Assembly: GCA_965226825.1 (NCBI GenBank)
Contig: CBDDED010000003.1
Location: 124,001 to 188,000 of the forward strand
Direction of reading: 5' to 3'
Length of the DNA stretch: 64,000 nucleotides
From: Io17-Chloro-G2 sp965226825
Lineage (GTDB): Bacteria; Chloroflexota; Dehalococcoidia; Lucifugimonadales; UBA3495
The first letter of the stretch is position 1. Every line of letters starts with the position of its first letter. Of this stretch, positions 34,734-43,152 are shown in pieces. Under the pieces are notes generated by a model. The model was not told the DNA's origin and searched no databases. It saw only the letters and a list, made by a program, of their open reading frames with translations. A program made the position numbers and the translations under genes.

Positions 34734-36038
34734 CTACTCCGGCCGGTCGACCGGGAGATTCCCGGTCCCTTGGGCGCTTGCCGCCACCGCCGGTGACTCA
34801 TTGCCAACCCGCGGGCGGACCAACGTGGAGAAGACCAGCACCGGGGCCACAAGAAGCATACCCGCCAGGACATTGCCGGAAATCGCCCATTGGATGCTGA
34901 ACCGGCTGGCAATCAAACCCATTTCCAACGTGCCCAGGATGGTGCCTATACCGATGCACTGGGATAGGACGCCCATCATTCTGCCCCGCATCTCCGGCGG
35001 AGCGGCCAGCAGGGTGATTGCGCTCTGCATGGCGCCGAAGCCCGCCTGCCCCATTCCGCCAATCGCCAGGACTAGCAACGCCAGGGAGTACCAGGGAGCC
35101 CAGGCGAAGGCCAACCCTACGGCCAGCACCAACATGGACCCCAGCACAAATACCGCCCCCCGGTTGGCGGGACCGCGGCCAAGGGCCAGCGTGCCGGCGC
35201 CGGCCAACTGCCCAAAGCCTTCAGCCGCCACCAGCAGCCCCACGAGGCCAATCCCGACGTGGAGGTTGTCCCGTCCGACCGCGGGCACGAATTGCTGGAC
35301 CGGAAATGCCAGGGCGTTCATGAAAATCGTGACGTACATCACCCACAGCAGTTCCCGGCTGCCCAGGGCGTACCGGAAGCCCACCGCCAGGCTGCGCCAC
35401 ACCGGTTCCCTGGGCGGACCGCCTTGTGATTGGGGGATTTTGAGCTGGGTCGCCAGCGCCAGGTTGGCCAGGTGGACGGCTACCACGAGCACGTAAGACC
35501 CCTGGAAACCCACGGCGGCCAGGACCAACCCGGCGAGCAGCGGCCCGGTCATCTTCCCGGCGGTGTTGGTAAAAATCTCCAGGGAAAGGGCGTTTACCAG
35601 GCGGGTTGGGCCCACAATGTCCAGGATCCCGGTCCGGCGCGAAGGGTCTTCAACCGCCCGGACGGCGCCCTGGATAAAAATCGCGGCGAAGGCATGCCAC
35701 GGCTGTACGGCGTCAATATCGATCACCATCAGCGTGAGCACGACGCTGGCGGTACAGGTGTTGACCGTTTGGGCAACAATCAGGACCATCCGCCGGTCGA
35801 ACCGGTCGGCGATCAGGCCCGTGAATGTGGAAAAAATCGGCCGGGGCAGGTTATTGAAAACCAGGACCAGCCCCAATTGCATGTACGAATCGGTTAGTTG
35901 CAGGATCAACCAGCTTAGAACCAGCAACTCGGTGCGGCGGGCAAATTCCCCCACACTCCCCATGAACCAGATGGTCCGGAAGCTGCGGTTTGCCAGCAAG
36001 GCGAGGGCTGTTGACCGGGTAGGATGCCGCAGGCTCAT
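34734..36038 (-). CDS. MFS transporter, DHA3/EntS-like exporter
   Basis: A 434-residue protein with about 12 membrane helices, resembling the EntS-type (MFS_3) exporters. Visible are the loop 2-3 motif GLIADRFDRRMVLI (the family's G-x3-D-R-x-G-R-R pattern), a charged central loop (PQSQGGPPREPVWRS) and a repeat in the second half (QLAGAGTLALGRGPANRGAVF). Substrates of relatives include siderophores and drugs, but nothing here identifies one. Start is at 36038, with a weak ribosome site. It begins a possible minus-strand operon with the protoglobin and AroQ-like genes, although the gap to the globin is 170 bp. Confidence 0.87.
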   Translation of the reverse strand: MSLRHPTRSTALALLANRSFRTIWFMGSVGEFARRTELLVLSWLILQLTDSYMQLGLVLVFNNLPRPIFSTFTGLIADRFDRRMVLIVAQTVNTCTASVVLTLMVIDIDAVQPWHAFAAIFIQGAVRAVEDPSRRTGILDIVGPTRLVNALSLEIFTNTAGKMTGPLLAGLVLAAVGFQGSYVLVVAVHLANLALATQLKIPQSQGGPPREPVWRSLAVGFRYALGSRELLWVMYVTIFMNALAFPVQQFVPAVGRDNLHVGIGLVGLLVAAEGFGQLAGAGTLALGRGPANRGAVFVLGSMLVLAVGLAFAWAPWYSLALLVLAIGGMGQAGFGAMQSAITLLAAPPEMRGRMMGVLSQCIGIGTILGTLEMGLIASRFSIQWAISGNVLAGMLLVAPVLVFSTLVRPRVGNESPAVAASAQGTGNLPVDRPE

Positions 36039-36295
36039 CGAAAAACGATCGTGTATAGCCAGGCTCTGGAATTTATCACCGGCGGTGAAGGGACCGCCGC
36101 CGAGCGGGTAAGGGCGGGACTCGGACGCTATTCTACTTCATGCCCCCGCCTGGCCCAGCGTGGGGCAAACGCGCCTTGACACCCATAACGGGGAATAGTT
36201 AACTGGCATTTGGCTGGATCGACCCTGTAGGCGGGGCGAAAAACACGTCTGGAACGGCTGGATTACCGGGACGCCGGAACCCACGAGAGGAGAGA

Positions 36296-37135
36296 ATTAC
36301 GGCATCTCAACGAACCGCCGAATCGGGGTGGCTGGCCGAGAAGCTCCCGGCGCCACTGATCATCGCCCACCGGGGCAACGTTTCCGCCGCGCCGGAGAAC
36401 ACCCTTCCGGCCTTCGAGAGCGCGCTGAAGGCAGGCGCCGACGGCATCGAGTTGGACGTGCGCTTAACCAGGGATAACCGGCTGGTGGCAATCCATGACC
36501 GCACCCTGAACCGCACGACCAACGGCAGGGGCATGGTGGACCACCAGGACCTTGACGTTCAGCAGCGTCTGGATGCGGGGTCCTGGTTCAGCTCTGCTTT
36601 CTCCGGAGAGCCGCCGCCGTCGCTGGAGCAGATTTTCGAAGCCCTGCCGCGGGATTTTTTGATCAACGTTGAGATGAAGGTAATCATCAAGGGCATGAAG
36701 CTGATTGCTCAGAAGATTGCCGAGGTTGTCCAGCGTTACCGGCGTTGGGATTCCACCTTGGTCGCCAGTTTTAACCCGGTGGCTTTGTACCACCTGCGGC
36801 AGATTGAGCCGAGGGTCGCCAGGGGTTACATCTATTCCAGGTCTCATCCATACCCCATCAGAGCCCGGTGGTTAAGCTCCGCTGCGGATGCAGATTGGTA
36901 CGATCCTACTGAATATACCTACGACCCAAACACCCACCGCCAATTTCAAAGACAGGGTAAGCGGGTGTTGGCTTGGGACCTGGATTTCAACCGGGACTGG
37001 CAGGCGATTGTGGATTCGGGAGTGGACGCGGTGGTAACCGACGACGTAGCGTGGTTGGTACGTGAAAAACAGGTCCGGTCTTCCGAAGCCGCCCGGACCG
37101 AAGTTCCGGCCGCAGGGGCAGCCGCGGCCGGTTAG
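36296..37135 (+). CDS. Glycerophosphodiester phosphodiesterase (GDPD)
   Basis: A 279-residue member of the GDPD family, which hydrolyses glycerophosphodiesters to glycerol-3-phosphate and an alcohol. The active site motifs are IIAHRGNVSAAPENTLPAFE, IELDVRLTRDNRLVAIHDRTL, INVEMK and the C-terminal VDAVVTDDVAWLV. The first motif lies upstream of the only ATG (36452), so the real start must be earlier. The frame is open from 36203 with no ATG, GTG or TTG. The best candidate is ATT 36296, three bases after AGGAG. Such starts are rare, so a mutated ATG or sequence error is possible. There is no signal peptide. It is followed 64 bp later by an alpha/beta hydrolase gene. Confidence 0.85.
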   Translation: MTASQRTAESGWLAEKLPAPLIIAHRGNVSAAPENTLPAFESALKAGADGIELDVRLTRDNRLVAIHDRTLNRTTNGRGMVDHQDLDVQQRLDAGSWFSSAFSGEPPPSLEQIFEALPRDFLINVEMKVIIKGMKLIAQKIAEVVQRYRRWDSTLVASFNPVALYHLRQIEPRVARGYIYSRSHPYPIRARWLSSAADADWYDPTEYTYDPNTHRQFQRQGKRVLAWDLDFNRDWQAIVDSGVDAVVTDDVAWLVREKQVRSSEAARTEVPAAGAAAAG

Positions 37136-37199
37136 GTTTGCGATTGGCGGTCCCCTTGCCCGCACGTTGTCATCTGCCGTTTGGATAGGAGGTATGGCT

Positions 37200-38084
37200 A
37201 TGGCCACTCACGATCTCGAGGCCTTTTGGAACGCTACCAAGGACGAACTTGGACGCACACCGCTGAACCCGTCGTTGGAACACGACCCCGCCCTGAGCGG
37301 TAGGGAATTTGAAAGCTACCTTGTGACGTTGGACTCCTACCAGGGGTTCAGGCTGCGCGGCTGGTATTCAGTCCCAAAAGACCCGCCTCCGGGAGGACGC
37401 TTCCCTGCCGTGTTGGCCGTGCCGGGCTACGGAGGCGATAAGGCAATCCCAACTCACCTCGTGCTGTCCGGCTTTGCGGTGCTCACCCTGTTTCCCCGGG
37501 GACAGGGAGAAAGCCGTAAGGAGTGGGAACTGGAACACGACACCAAACTGACCTATCACGTGTTGGAACGGGACCGGTACTACTACCGGGGCGCATACAT
37601 GGACTGCGTGCGGGGTGTGGACTTCCTTTGCCAGCGGGACGACGTAGACTCCAGCCGGGTGGGAATGTGGAGCCGAAGCCAGGGCGGCGGACTTACCCTG
37701 GCCACCGCAGCGCTGGATTCCAGGTTGCGGGCCGCCGTGGCCGAAGAGCCTTTCCTATGCAACTTTCCCAGGTCCATCGACATCGAGACCACGCCGTACC
37801 GCGAGTTGCGCGATTACGTGGCCCAAAACCCGGAGCAACGGGGCCAGGTCCTGGAGACTCTGGCTTACTTTGACCCCCTGAACCTCGCCGCCAGCATCTC
37901 CTGCCCCACGCTGGTGAACATTGGCATGAAGGACCAAACGTGTCCTCACCACACCATCATGCCGGTGTTTGACAACATTCCGGCAGTCAAAGCCGTTTAC
38001 GTTTACCCGGACCTGGTCCATACACCCTGCTCCGATTTCAACGCCCACGCGATGGGGTGGCTGCGGCGATACCTGGGGGCTTAA
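37200..38084 (+). CDS. Alpha/beta hydrolase, AXE1/cephalosporin-C deacetylase-like
   Basis: A 294-residue cytoplasmic esterase-type hydrolase. ATG 37200 lies seven bases after AGGAGG; an ATG six bases earlier is too close. The oxyanion region PAVLAVPGYGGDK, the nucleophile elbow GMWSRSQGGG (Ser), the Asp in VNIGMKDQTCPHHT and His in DLVHTPCSDF form the expected triad. The insertion YYYRGAYMDCVRGVDFL is characteristic of acetyl-xylan esterase family 7. It probably deacetylates small esters or oligosaccharides. It is 64 bp after the GDPD gene and possibly co-transcribed. Confidence 0.86.
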   Translation: MATHDLEAFWNATKDELGRTPLNPSLEHDPALSGREFESYLVTLDSYQGFRLRGWYSVPKDPPPGGRFPAVLAVPGYGGDKAIPTHLVLSGFAVLTLFPRGQGESRKEWELEHDTKLTYHVLERDRYYYRGAYMDCVRGVDFLCQRDDVDSSRVGMWSRSQGGGLTLATAALDSRLRAAVAEEPFLCNFPRSIDIETTPYRELRDYVAQNPEQRGQVLETLAYFDPLNLAASISCPTLVNIGMKDQTCPHHTIMPVFDNIPAVKAVYVYPDLVHTPCSDFNAHAMGWLRRYLGA

Positions 38085-38261
38085 GCCCCTGAGACGAGGC
38101 ACCGCTTGCATCACGCGTCCCACGGGTCCGGTTAGCGGTCGCGTCCAGCGGCTGTAGTATGATTGCGCAGACATTCATGCCCCGTCAGGGGCGGCTGCCG
38201 CAGCTATCTCTGATGGCTCCCCGTTAGCCGTTTTTCAACTTCTCGAATAGAGGTCTTCTCT

Positions 38262-39728
38262 ATGCCAGCACGCACCGGTCAACAGTACCTGAAAGGTCTT
38301 CAGGAGCAGCCCCGGGAGATTCACATGGATGGCCAACGGGTGGAGGACGTAACCAGCTTCCCGGGCCTGGAAAGAGGGGCGGCGTCGGTGGCCCAACTCT
38401 ACGACATGCAGCACGACCCCAAGCTGCGGTCTGAAATGGTGTACGAATCCCCCAGCACCGGCGACCCGGTGGGCCTTTCCTTCATTACCCCTACGACCGT
38501 CGATGACCTGGTTCGAAGACGAGTGATGATGTCCCATTGGGCCCACGCGAGCTACGGGATGATGGGACGCACGCCGGACTTCTTGAACGTCAGCATTATG
38601 GCGATGGCCGGGGCAGGGGACTACTTTGGGGGGAACCGGCCGGAATTCAAGCAGAACATCATCAACTACTACGAATATATTCGAGAGAACGACCTGACCC
38701 TCACGCATACCCTGGTGAACCTGCAACGCAACCGGAGGCCGGCGGCCACGTCCCACGCGTTTTCCACCGACGTTGCACTGAAGGTGACCAAAGAAACTGA
38801 CGCCGGAATTGTGGTGCGGGGGCCGAGGGTCCTGGCCACGCTGGGGCCATTGTCGGACGAAATAGCGGTCTACCCGGTGAGGAACGCCCAGCTGGAAAAC
38901 GCCGAGGATGCCTGGCGGTATGCCTTCGCCTTTGCAATCCCCTGCGGAGCGCCGGGCCTGAAATTCCTGTGCCGGGAGAGTTTCGACCTTGGTCGACCCA
39001 GCTTCGACCACCCGTTGGGTTCCCGATTCGAAGAGATGGACGCCATCATTTTCATGGACGACGTCTTCGTTCCCTGGGAGCGGGTTTTCCTCTATGGGGA
39101 CGTCCAACTGTGCAACAACCTCAGCCCCGTGTCCGGTCAGTACAACCACTCCGGACACCAGGTTGTGACCAAGAACGTAGCCAAGTGTGAATTTGTGGTT
39201 GGGGTGGCCAACCTCATGGTCACCACCCTTGGGTCGGAAAGCATCCCCCAGGTGCAAACGCTCCTGGCGGAATTGATCGAGAACCTGGAGATAATGAAAG
39301 CCCTGCTGTGCGTCTCCGAAGTGAATGCAGAGATCGACGAGTGGGGCGTGATGCGCCCGGCGATAACGCCCATCACCGTAGCCCGCAATCTATTTATAAA
39401 GATGTATCCCCGGATGGTGGAGATTATCCAACTGCTTGGCTCCAGCAGCCTGATGGCGCTGCCTTCGGAGAAGGACTTTGACGGACCGTTGAAAGAGGAC
39501 ATCGCCCAGTACCTGGACACTGACACGGCGACGGCGCGGGAGCGGGTGGAGTTGTTCCACCTGGCATGGGACCTTTGCGCCAGCTCATTCGGGTCCCGCC
39601 AGGTGATTTACGAGCGGTACTTCCAGGGCGACTGGATGCGGAACGCGTCCATACTATTCAATCGCTACGACGCGGGCCCCTTGATGGAACAAGTCCGCGA
39701 GTTCCTGAGATCCAACAATACGGGATAA
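38262..39728 (+). CDS. HpaB-family flavin-dependent monooxygenase
   Basis: A 488-residue protein of the 4-hydroxyphenylacetate 3-monooxygenase / 4-hydroxybutyryl-CoA dehydratase superfamily. MPARTGQQYLKGLQEQPREI is the typical N-terminus, and LTLTHTLVNLQRNRRP, GIVVRGPRVLATLGPLSDEI and MDAIIFMDDVFVPWERVFLYGD are conserved core segments. The pattern fits the reduced-flavin-dependent oxygenases rather than the dehydratases, which need an Fe-S cluster with extra Cys ligands. It hydroxylates phenolic compounds with FADH2 from a separate reductase, none of which is adjacent. ATG 38262. It is an aromatic-degradation function consistent with the Rieske genes. Confidence 0.88.
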   Translation: MPARTGQQYLKGLQEQPREIHMDGQRVEDVTSFPGLERGAASVAQLYDMQHDPKLRSEMVYESPSTGDPVGLSFITPTTVDDLVRRRVMMSHWAHASYGMMGRTPDFLNVSIMAMAGAGDYFGGNRPEFKQNIINYYEYIRENDLTLTHTLVNLQRNRRPAATSHAFSTDVALKVTKETDAGIVVRGPRVLATLGPLSDEIAVYPVRNAQLENAEDAWRYAFAFAIPCGAPGLKFLCRESFDLGRPSFDHPLGSRFEEMDAIIFMDDVFVPWERVFLYGDVQLCNNLSPVSGQYNHSGHQVVTKNVAKCEFVVGVANLMVTTLGSESIPQVQTLLAELIENLEIMKALLCVSEVNAEIDEWGVMRPAITPITVARNLFIKMYPRMVEIIQLLGSSSLMALPSEKDFDGPLKEDIAQYLDTDTATARERVELFHLAWDLCASSFGSRQVIYERYFQGDWMRNASILFNRYDAGPLMEQVREFLRSNNTG

Positions 39729-39798
39729 CTCCCCGGTTGATTCAACGCAGTGGGTGCGGGTGGTTTCCAGGGCCTTTTCATTGTCATTTAGCCCCTCC

Positions 39799-39838
39799 CC
39801 CCGTCATTCCCGCCGCAGCGGGAATCCAGAGCCCTTTC
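39799..39838 (+). repeat. Dispersed ~40-bp intergenic repeat
   Basis: Near-consensus copy CCCCGTCATTCCCGCCGCAG...CCAGAGCCCTTTC. A second plus-orientation copy is at 40002-40039. Confidence 0.8.
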
Positions 39839-40001
39839 CGTGCGCCAACACGGCTAGGGAATGGCGCCCCCAGGCGGATGCTCCACCACCCAACGCCGTA
39901 CCCCCTTCGCGCCCTTGCACCTCTGCGCCCTCGCTCCAAACGTTCCCCCCGGCTGACCAGGGCAACCGCATTTACAACGCCGACACCCGGGTGACCACCA
40001 A

Positions 40002-40039
40002 CCGTCATTCTCGCCGCAGCGGGAATCCAGAGCCCTTTC
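40002..40039 (+). repeat. Dispersed ~40-bp intergenic repeat
   Basis: Reads CCGTCATTCTCGCCGCAGCG...CCAGAGCCCTTTC; an inverted partner is at 40144-40183, so the two could form a long hairpin. Confidence 0.8.
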
Positions 40040-40143
40040 CCACATCAAAATACGAGGGACAACCCAGGAGCGATCCACACCGGACCGGTCTCCTTGGCTG
40101 AGAGGCGAGGCGTCCTGGGTATCCCGACCAAGTCAATTGAGAT

Positions 40144-40183
40144 AAAGGGCTCTGGATTCCCGCTGCGGCGAGAAAGACGGGGG
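40144..40183 (-). repeat. Dispersed ~40-bp intergenic repeat, inverted copy
   Basis: Reads AAAGGGCTCTGGATTCCCGC...GAGAAAGACGGGGG, the minus-orientation form of the family. Confidence 0.8.
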
Positions 40184-40342
40184 TGGGGTTGTGCTCCCAT
40201 CCTAACTTCTCCTGGCCGCGGGAAGGAGTACATTTCGGACACACTAGCCGCAGTTTGTAATGCGATTGCCCTGCCCGGCTGACACTTGCCCGTTCCCAAC
40301 CCGGGAAACCATTCCCTACCATAACGCCAGCCCGTGATCCCC

Positions 40343-40393
40343 GAGTCCGAACCCGAAACCGAGTCCGAACCCGAAACCGACACCGAACCCGGG
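40343..40393. repeat. 18-bp tandem repeat
   Basis: GAGTCCGAACCCGAAACC occurs twice exactly (40343-40360, 40361-40378), followed by a truncated third unit, then a short array of AATGTCCGGA-like decamers to about 40430. It lies just upstream of the Arg-rich open frame at 40485. Confidence 0.7.
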
Positions 40394-40484
40394 GCGGAAT
40401 GTCCGGAAATGTCCGGAAATGACCGGCGAATCGAAATTTTCGACACCCAGAGACACCCAGATAAGAAAATGAGGTGATTGCCTT

Positions 40485-40805
40485 ATGCGTGCCCTCAGAG
40501 CCCGAGTCCGTGCCCTACAACGAATCCTGGCCAAGGAACTTGCCGTCGTCCGGCTCCGCCGGTTGGCCGAAGAGTTCTGCCTCCAATCATCGGTGGCCCG
40601 CGCCAGCGGCCAACCGGCGGCCGAGCCCCATGCCTTCATCCAACGGGTGGCCTCCGCCGGATTCCGGCTCCCGTCCTTCATGGCGGTCCACAAATACCTC
40701 GAGAGGTGCAGGGTCAAAGCCATCCTCCCCGACCGCGAAGACCTCCTTCGCTCCCTCGTCCCATGGTCCCGGCGCTATCCCGTTCCCGCCTTCTGGCAGG
40801 GATGA
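40485..40805 (+). CDS. Small basic protein of unknown function
   Basis: A 106-residue open frame starting at ATG 40485 with GAGGTG about 12 bases upstream. It is strongly basic (MRALRARVRALQRILAKELA, VVRLRRLAEEF) and predicted helical at its N-terminus, with a C-terminal segment rich in Arg/Pro. No membrane helix or signal is present. The composition could reflect a nucleic-acid-binding protein, but overlapping frames are also open and a spurious call is possible. The family is not recognised. It follows a repeat-rich region. Confidence 0.4.
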   Translation: MRALRARVRALQRILAKELAVVRLRRLAEEFCLQSSVARASGQPAAEPHAFIQRVASAGFRLPSFMAVHKYLERCRVKAILPDREDLLRSLVPWSRRYPVPAFWQG

Positions 40806-40935
40806 AAACCATTGCCCAATCCTCGGGTCAGGTGGCCCTGTCGGTGACCCGCAGGGCTATCGCATTCCAAGATTGGAAGACTCGCAACGGCCGGAATAAC
40901 GGGAGGCAATGAACGGGCCCCGGGGAGGTTTCGAT

Positions 40936-41059
40936 GTAACTGTTCAGTGTTGGGGGATCTCCTGGAAATCCAGTTCAGTATGAACGGTCTTTTTGTTGCT
41001 GGATCGCCGCTTCTGACCTGGAGGACTCTACTCAGATCCCACGAAGTCTGAACAGTTAC
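40936..41059. mobile_element. 124-bp MITE-like element with 8-bp target duplication
   Basis: Ends are inverted repeats: GTAACTGTTCAG (40936-40947) and its exact complement (41048-41059), with weaker similarity continuing to a shared GGGATCT about 26 bp in. The element is flanked on both sides by GTTTCGAT (40928-40935 and 41060-41067), a perfect 8-bp duplication. There is no room for a transposase. The transposase family is not identifiable from the ends. Confidence 0.75.
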
Positions 41060-41067
41060 GTTTCGAT

Positions 41068-41097
41068 TTGACATGACTTTATGCCATCGTTTATAAT
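41068..41097 (+). promoter_or_regulatory. Consensus sigma70 promoter of dnaG-rpoD
   Basis: TTGACA (41068-41073), 18-bp spacer, TATAAT (41092-41097): both hexamers are exact. The start would be near 41104. The -35 begins right after the target duplication of the MITE-like element, so the insertion left the promoter core intact but replaced upstream sequence. Confidence 0.8.
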
Positions 41098-41269
41098 GTA
41101 CATTCCTCGCATTACGCCCAAACCTGAGGCCTGTTATTGACCAAGGCCCGGTTTTTGGGGAGCGTACAGACGACTCTTTGACGCCGCGTGGGAGGATTGC
41201 CACGAAGCAGGCTATGAATCCACGGTACACCCTCGGGAGCGCCGACTACCTAACTGGGCCAGAATCCAG

Positions 41270-43147
41270 ATGACGGCAATTGACGACGTCAAAGCCCGGC
41301 TGGATATTCTGGACGTTGTTTCCCAACACGTCGCCCTAAGCCGGTCCGGTCGCAATTACAAGGCCAATTGTCCCTTCCACCAGGAAAGGACGCCGTCTTT
41401 CTACGTGTTCCCGGACAGGCAATCCTGGCGCTGTTTCGGGGCCTGCGCCACCGGCGGCGATGCCATCTCCTTTGTGATGCGGTCCGAAAATCTGGAGTTC
41501 GGCGAGGCTTTACAGCGCCTTGCCCAACAGACCGGGGTGGTTTTGCCTTCCCGACAAAAGAGGGAGGGGCAGCAAGCGGCAACGGACGCCAATCAGGCGG
41601 CCCTGGAGTTTTTTCAACAAACCCTGAGGTCGGCCCAAGGGGAGCCGGTCCGGGACTACCTCGACCGCCGGGGGGTTTCCCGGGAATCTATCGAAAAGTT
41701 TGAGATGGGTTTGAACCCTGCCTCGGGCGGGGGGTTAAGAGGCCATCTGACCGCAAAGGGGTTCACCGACCAACAGGGCGTCGAAGCCGGCGTCCTGCGC
41801 ACCAGCGACAACGGCTGGACCGGAGACTTGTTCAGGGGACGGCTGATCATTCCAATCCGAGACTCGGCGGGTGCCCTGGCCGGTTTTGGAGGGCGGTCCC
41901 TGGACGATTCCCAACCCAAATACCTGAACTCGCCGCGGAGTCCAATTTTCGACAAGAGCCGTATTCTGTACGGCATGCACCTGGCCAAAGGTTCGGCCAA
42001 GGAAAAAGGATTGGTCATCGTAGAAGGCTACCTGGACGCCATCATGGCCCACCAACACGGCTTTGACAACGTGGTTGCGTCGATGGGGACGGCCTTGACC
42101 CAAGAGCAGGTGGCCCAGGTGAAACGCCTGACCAACCGGGTGGTGATGGCGTTGGACGCCGACGCCGCCGGCCAACAGGCAATCCTGCGCAGCCTGGAAT
42201 CGTCCTGGCGGGTGTTTCAGTCGACGGTGGCCGGAAGGTCCGGGTCCACCACACTGTTTCAAAGGCCGTCAATGACGGAAATAGCCATTGCGACATTGCC
42301 TGAGGGCGAGGACCCGGACACCTTGATCCGCCGGTCGCCCGAAGAATGGGAGGGCCTGACCAAGGCTGGGCGGCCGTTGATGGAGTACCTTTTGGACACC
42401 CTGGCGACCCAGGTTGACACCACAACCGCCCAGGGAAAGACCCGGCTGGTGGAGTTGGTTTTTCCGTTGATAGCGGCAGTGCCAGACCCGGTCCAACAGG
42501 ACCAGTATTTCCAGTTGCTGGCCAGCCGGTTGGACGTGACCCAGGAAACGCTTCGGGCCAGTGTAGGTAGCCTAACCGCGGCGCGAAGGGCAAGCGCCAG
42601 GACATCCAGGCCGGCCTCAGCCACGGCCTCGCCATTCGCCAAACTGGACCATGACCCGATTGAAGACTACTGCCTGGCCCTGTTGTTGAAGTACCCGGAA
42701 CTGGCGGACATTGTGGAGAACCTGCGGGAAGAACTGTTCCGGCGTCACGAAAACCGCCAGATTGTCACCCAACTGAAGAATATCCAACTGGATGAAGTGG
42801 GAGACGCCGACGGGCAAATTACGCTGAATACCGAGCCAGAAATGCTCGAAAGGCTCCGCCTGACCCTGGAGGAAGAAGTGGCGGGGCAGTTGGAATTCCT
42901 GATCCAAAAACCACTGCCGGCCCTGGACGGTCCTACGAGGACGAGGGCCTTTAATGAATCCGTGTCCCGATTGGAGGAGAGGCACCTCAAGGAGATGAAG
43001 GTAGAGGAAGGACTGAGGTTTTCCGAGGCTCCGCCGGAGCTGTTGGAAGAGTCTCATCAGAACGTCCTGGACATCAATCAAAGAATCAAGGAAAACCAAA
43101 GCGGAAAACGTGCAGTGGACCCAAGAGTTGCCGGCACGAGGAGTTAA
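41270..43147 (+). CDS. dnaG: DNA primase
   Basis: A 625-residue replicative primase. The N-terminal zinc-binding domain (about 35-65) reads CPFHQERTPSF and RCFGACATGGD; the last Cys is spaced one residue further than the usual CxxC. Then come the RNA polymerase core (about 120-260, GGFGGRSLDDSQPKYLNSP) and the TOPRIM domain with VIVEGYLDAIMAHQHG (Glu and Asp of the catalytic site) and ALDADAAGQQA. The C-terminal DnaB-binding region is present (about 450-600). It makes RNA primers for replication. It is the first gene of a two-gene operon with rpoD, 5 bp apart, a classic arrangement. ATG 41270 has a poor ribosome site. Confidence 0.95.
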   Translation: MTAIDDVKARLDILDVVSQHVALSRSGRNYKANCPFHQERTPSFYVFPDRQSWRCFGACATGGDAISFVMRSENLEFGEALQRLAQQTGVVLPSRQKREGQQAATDANQAALEFFQQTLRSAQGEPVRDYLDRRGVSRESIEKFEMGLNPASGGGLRGHLTAKGFTDQQGVEAGVLRTSDNGWTGDLFRGRLIIPIRDSAGALAGFGGRSLDDSQPKYLNSPRSPIFDKSRILYGMHLAKGSAKEKGLVIVEGYLDAIMAHQHGFDNVVASMGTALTQEQVAQVKRLTNRVVMALDADAAGQQAILRSLESSWRVFQSTVAGRSGSTTLFQRPSMTEIAIATLPEGEDPDTLIRRSPEEWEGLTKAGRPLMEYLLDTLATQVDTTTAQGKTRLVELVFPLIAAVPDPVQQDQYFQLLASRLDVTQETLRASVGSLTAARRASARTSRPASATASPFAKLDHDPIEDYCLALLLKYPELADIVENLREELFRRHENRQIVTQLKNIQLDEVGDADGQITLNTEPEMLERLRLTLEEEVAGQLEFLIQKPLPALDGPTRTRAFNESVSRLEERHLKEMKVEEGLRFSEAPPELLEESHQNVLDINQRIKENQSGKRAVDPRVAGTRS

Positions 43148-43152
43148 AACGA

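Larger units (their letters stand above)
39729..40484. other. Repeat-bearing intergenic region
   Basis: A 756-bp gap with three copies of the dispersed repeat (39799-39838, 40002-40039 in plus orientation, 40144-40183 in minus) and a tandem 18-bp repeat at 40343-40393. No gene is supported in either strand. Confidence 0.6.
40806..41269. other. Intergenic region with a small transposon-like element and the dnaG promoter
   Basis: A 464-bp gap with a 124-bp element at 40936-41059 flanked by 8-bp direct repeats, a consensus promoter at 41068-41097, and a ~165-nt leader before dnaG. Confidence 0.7.
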
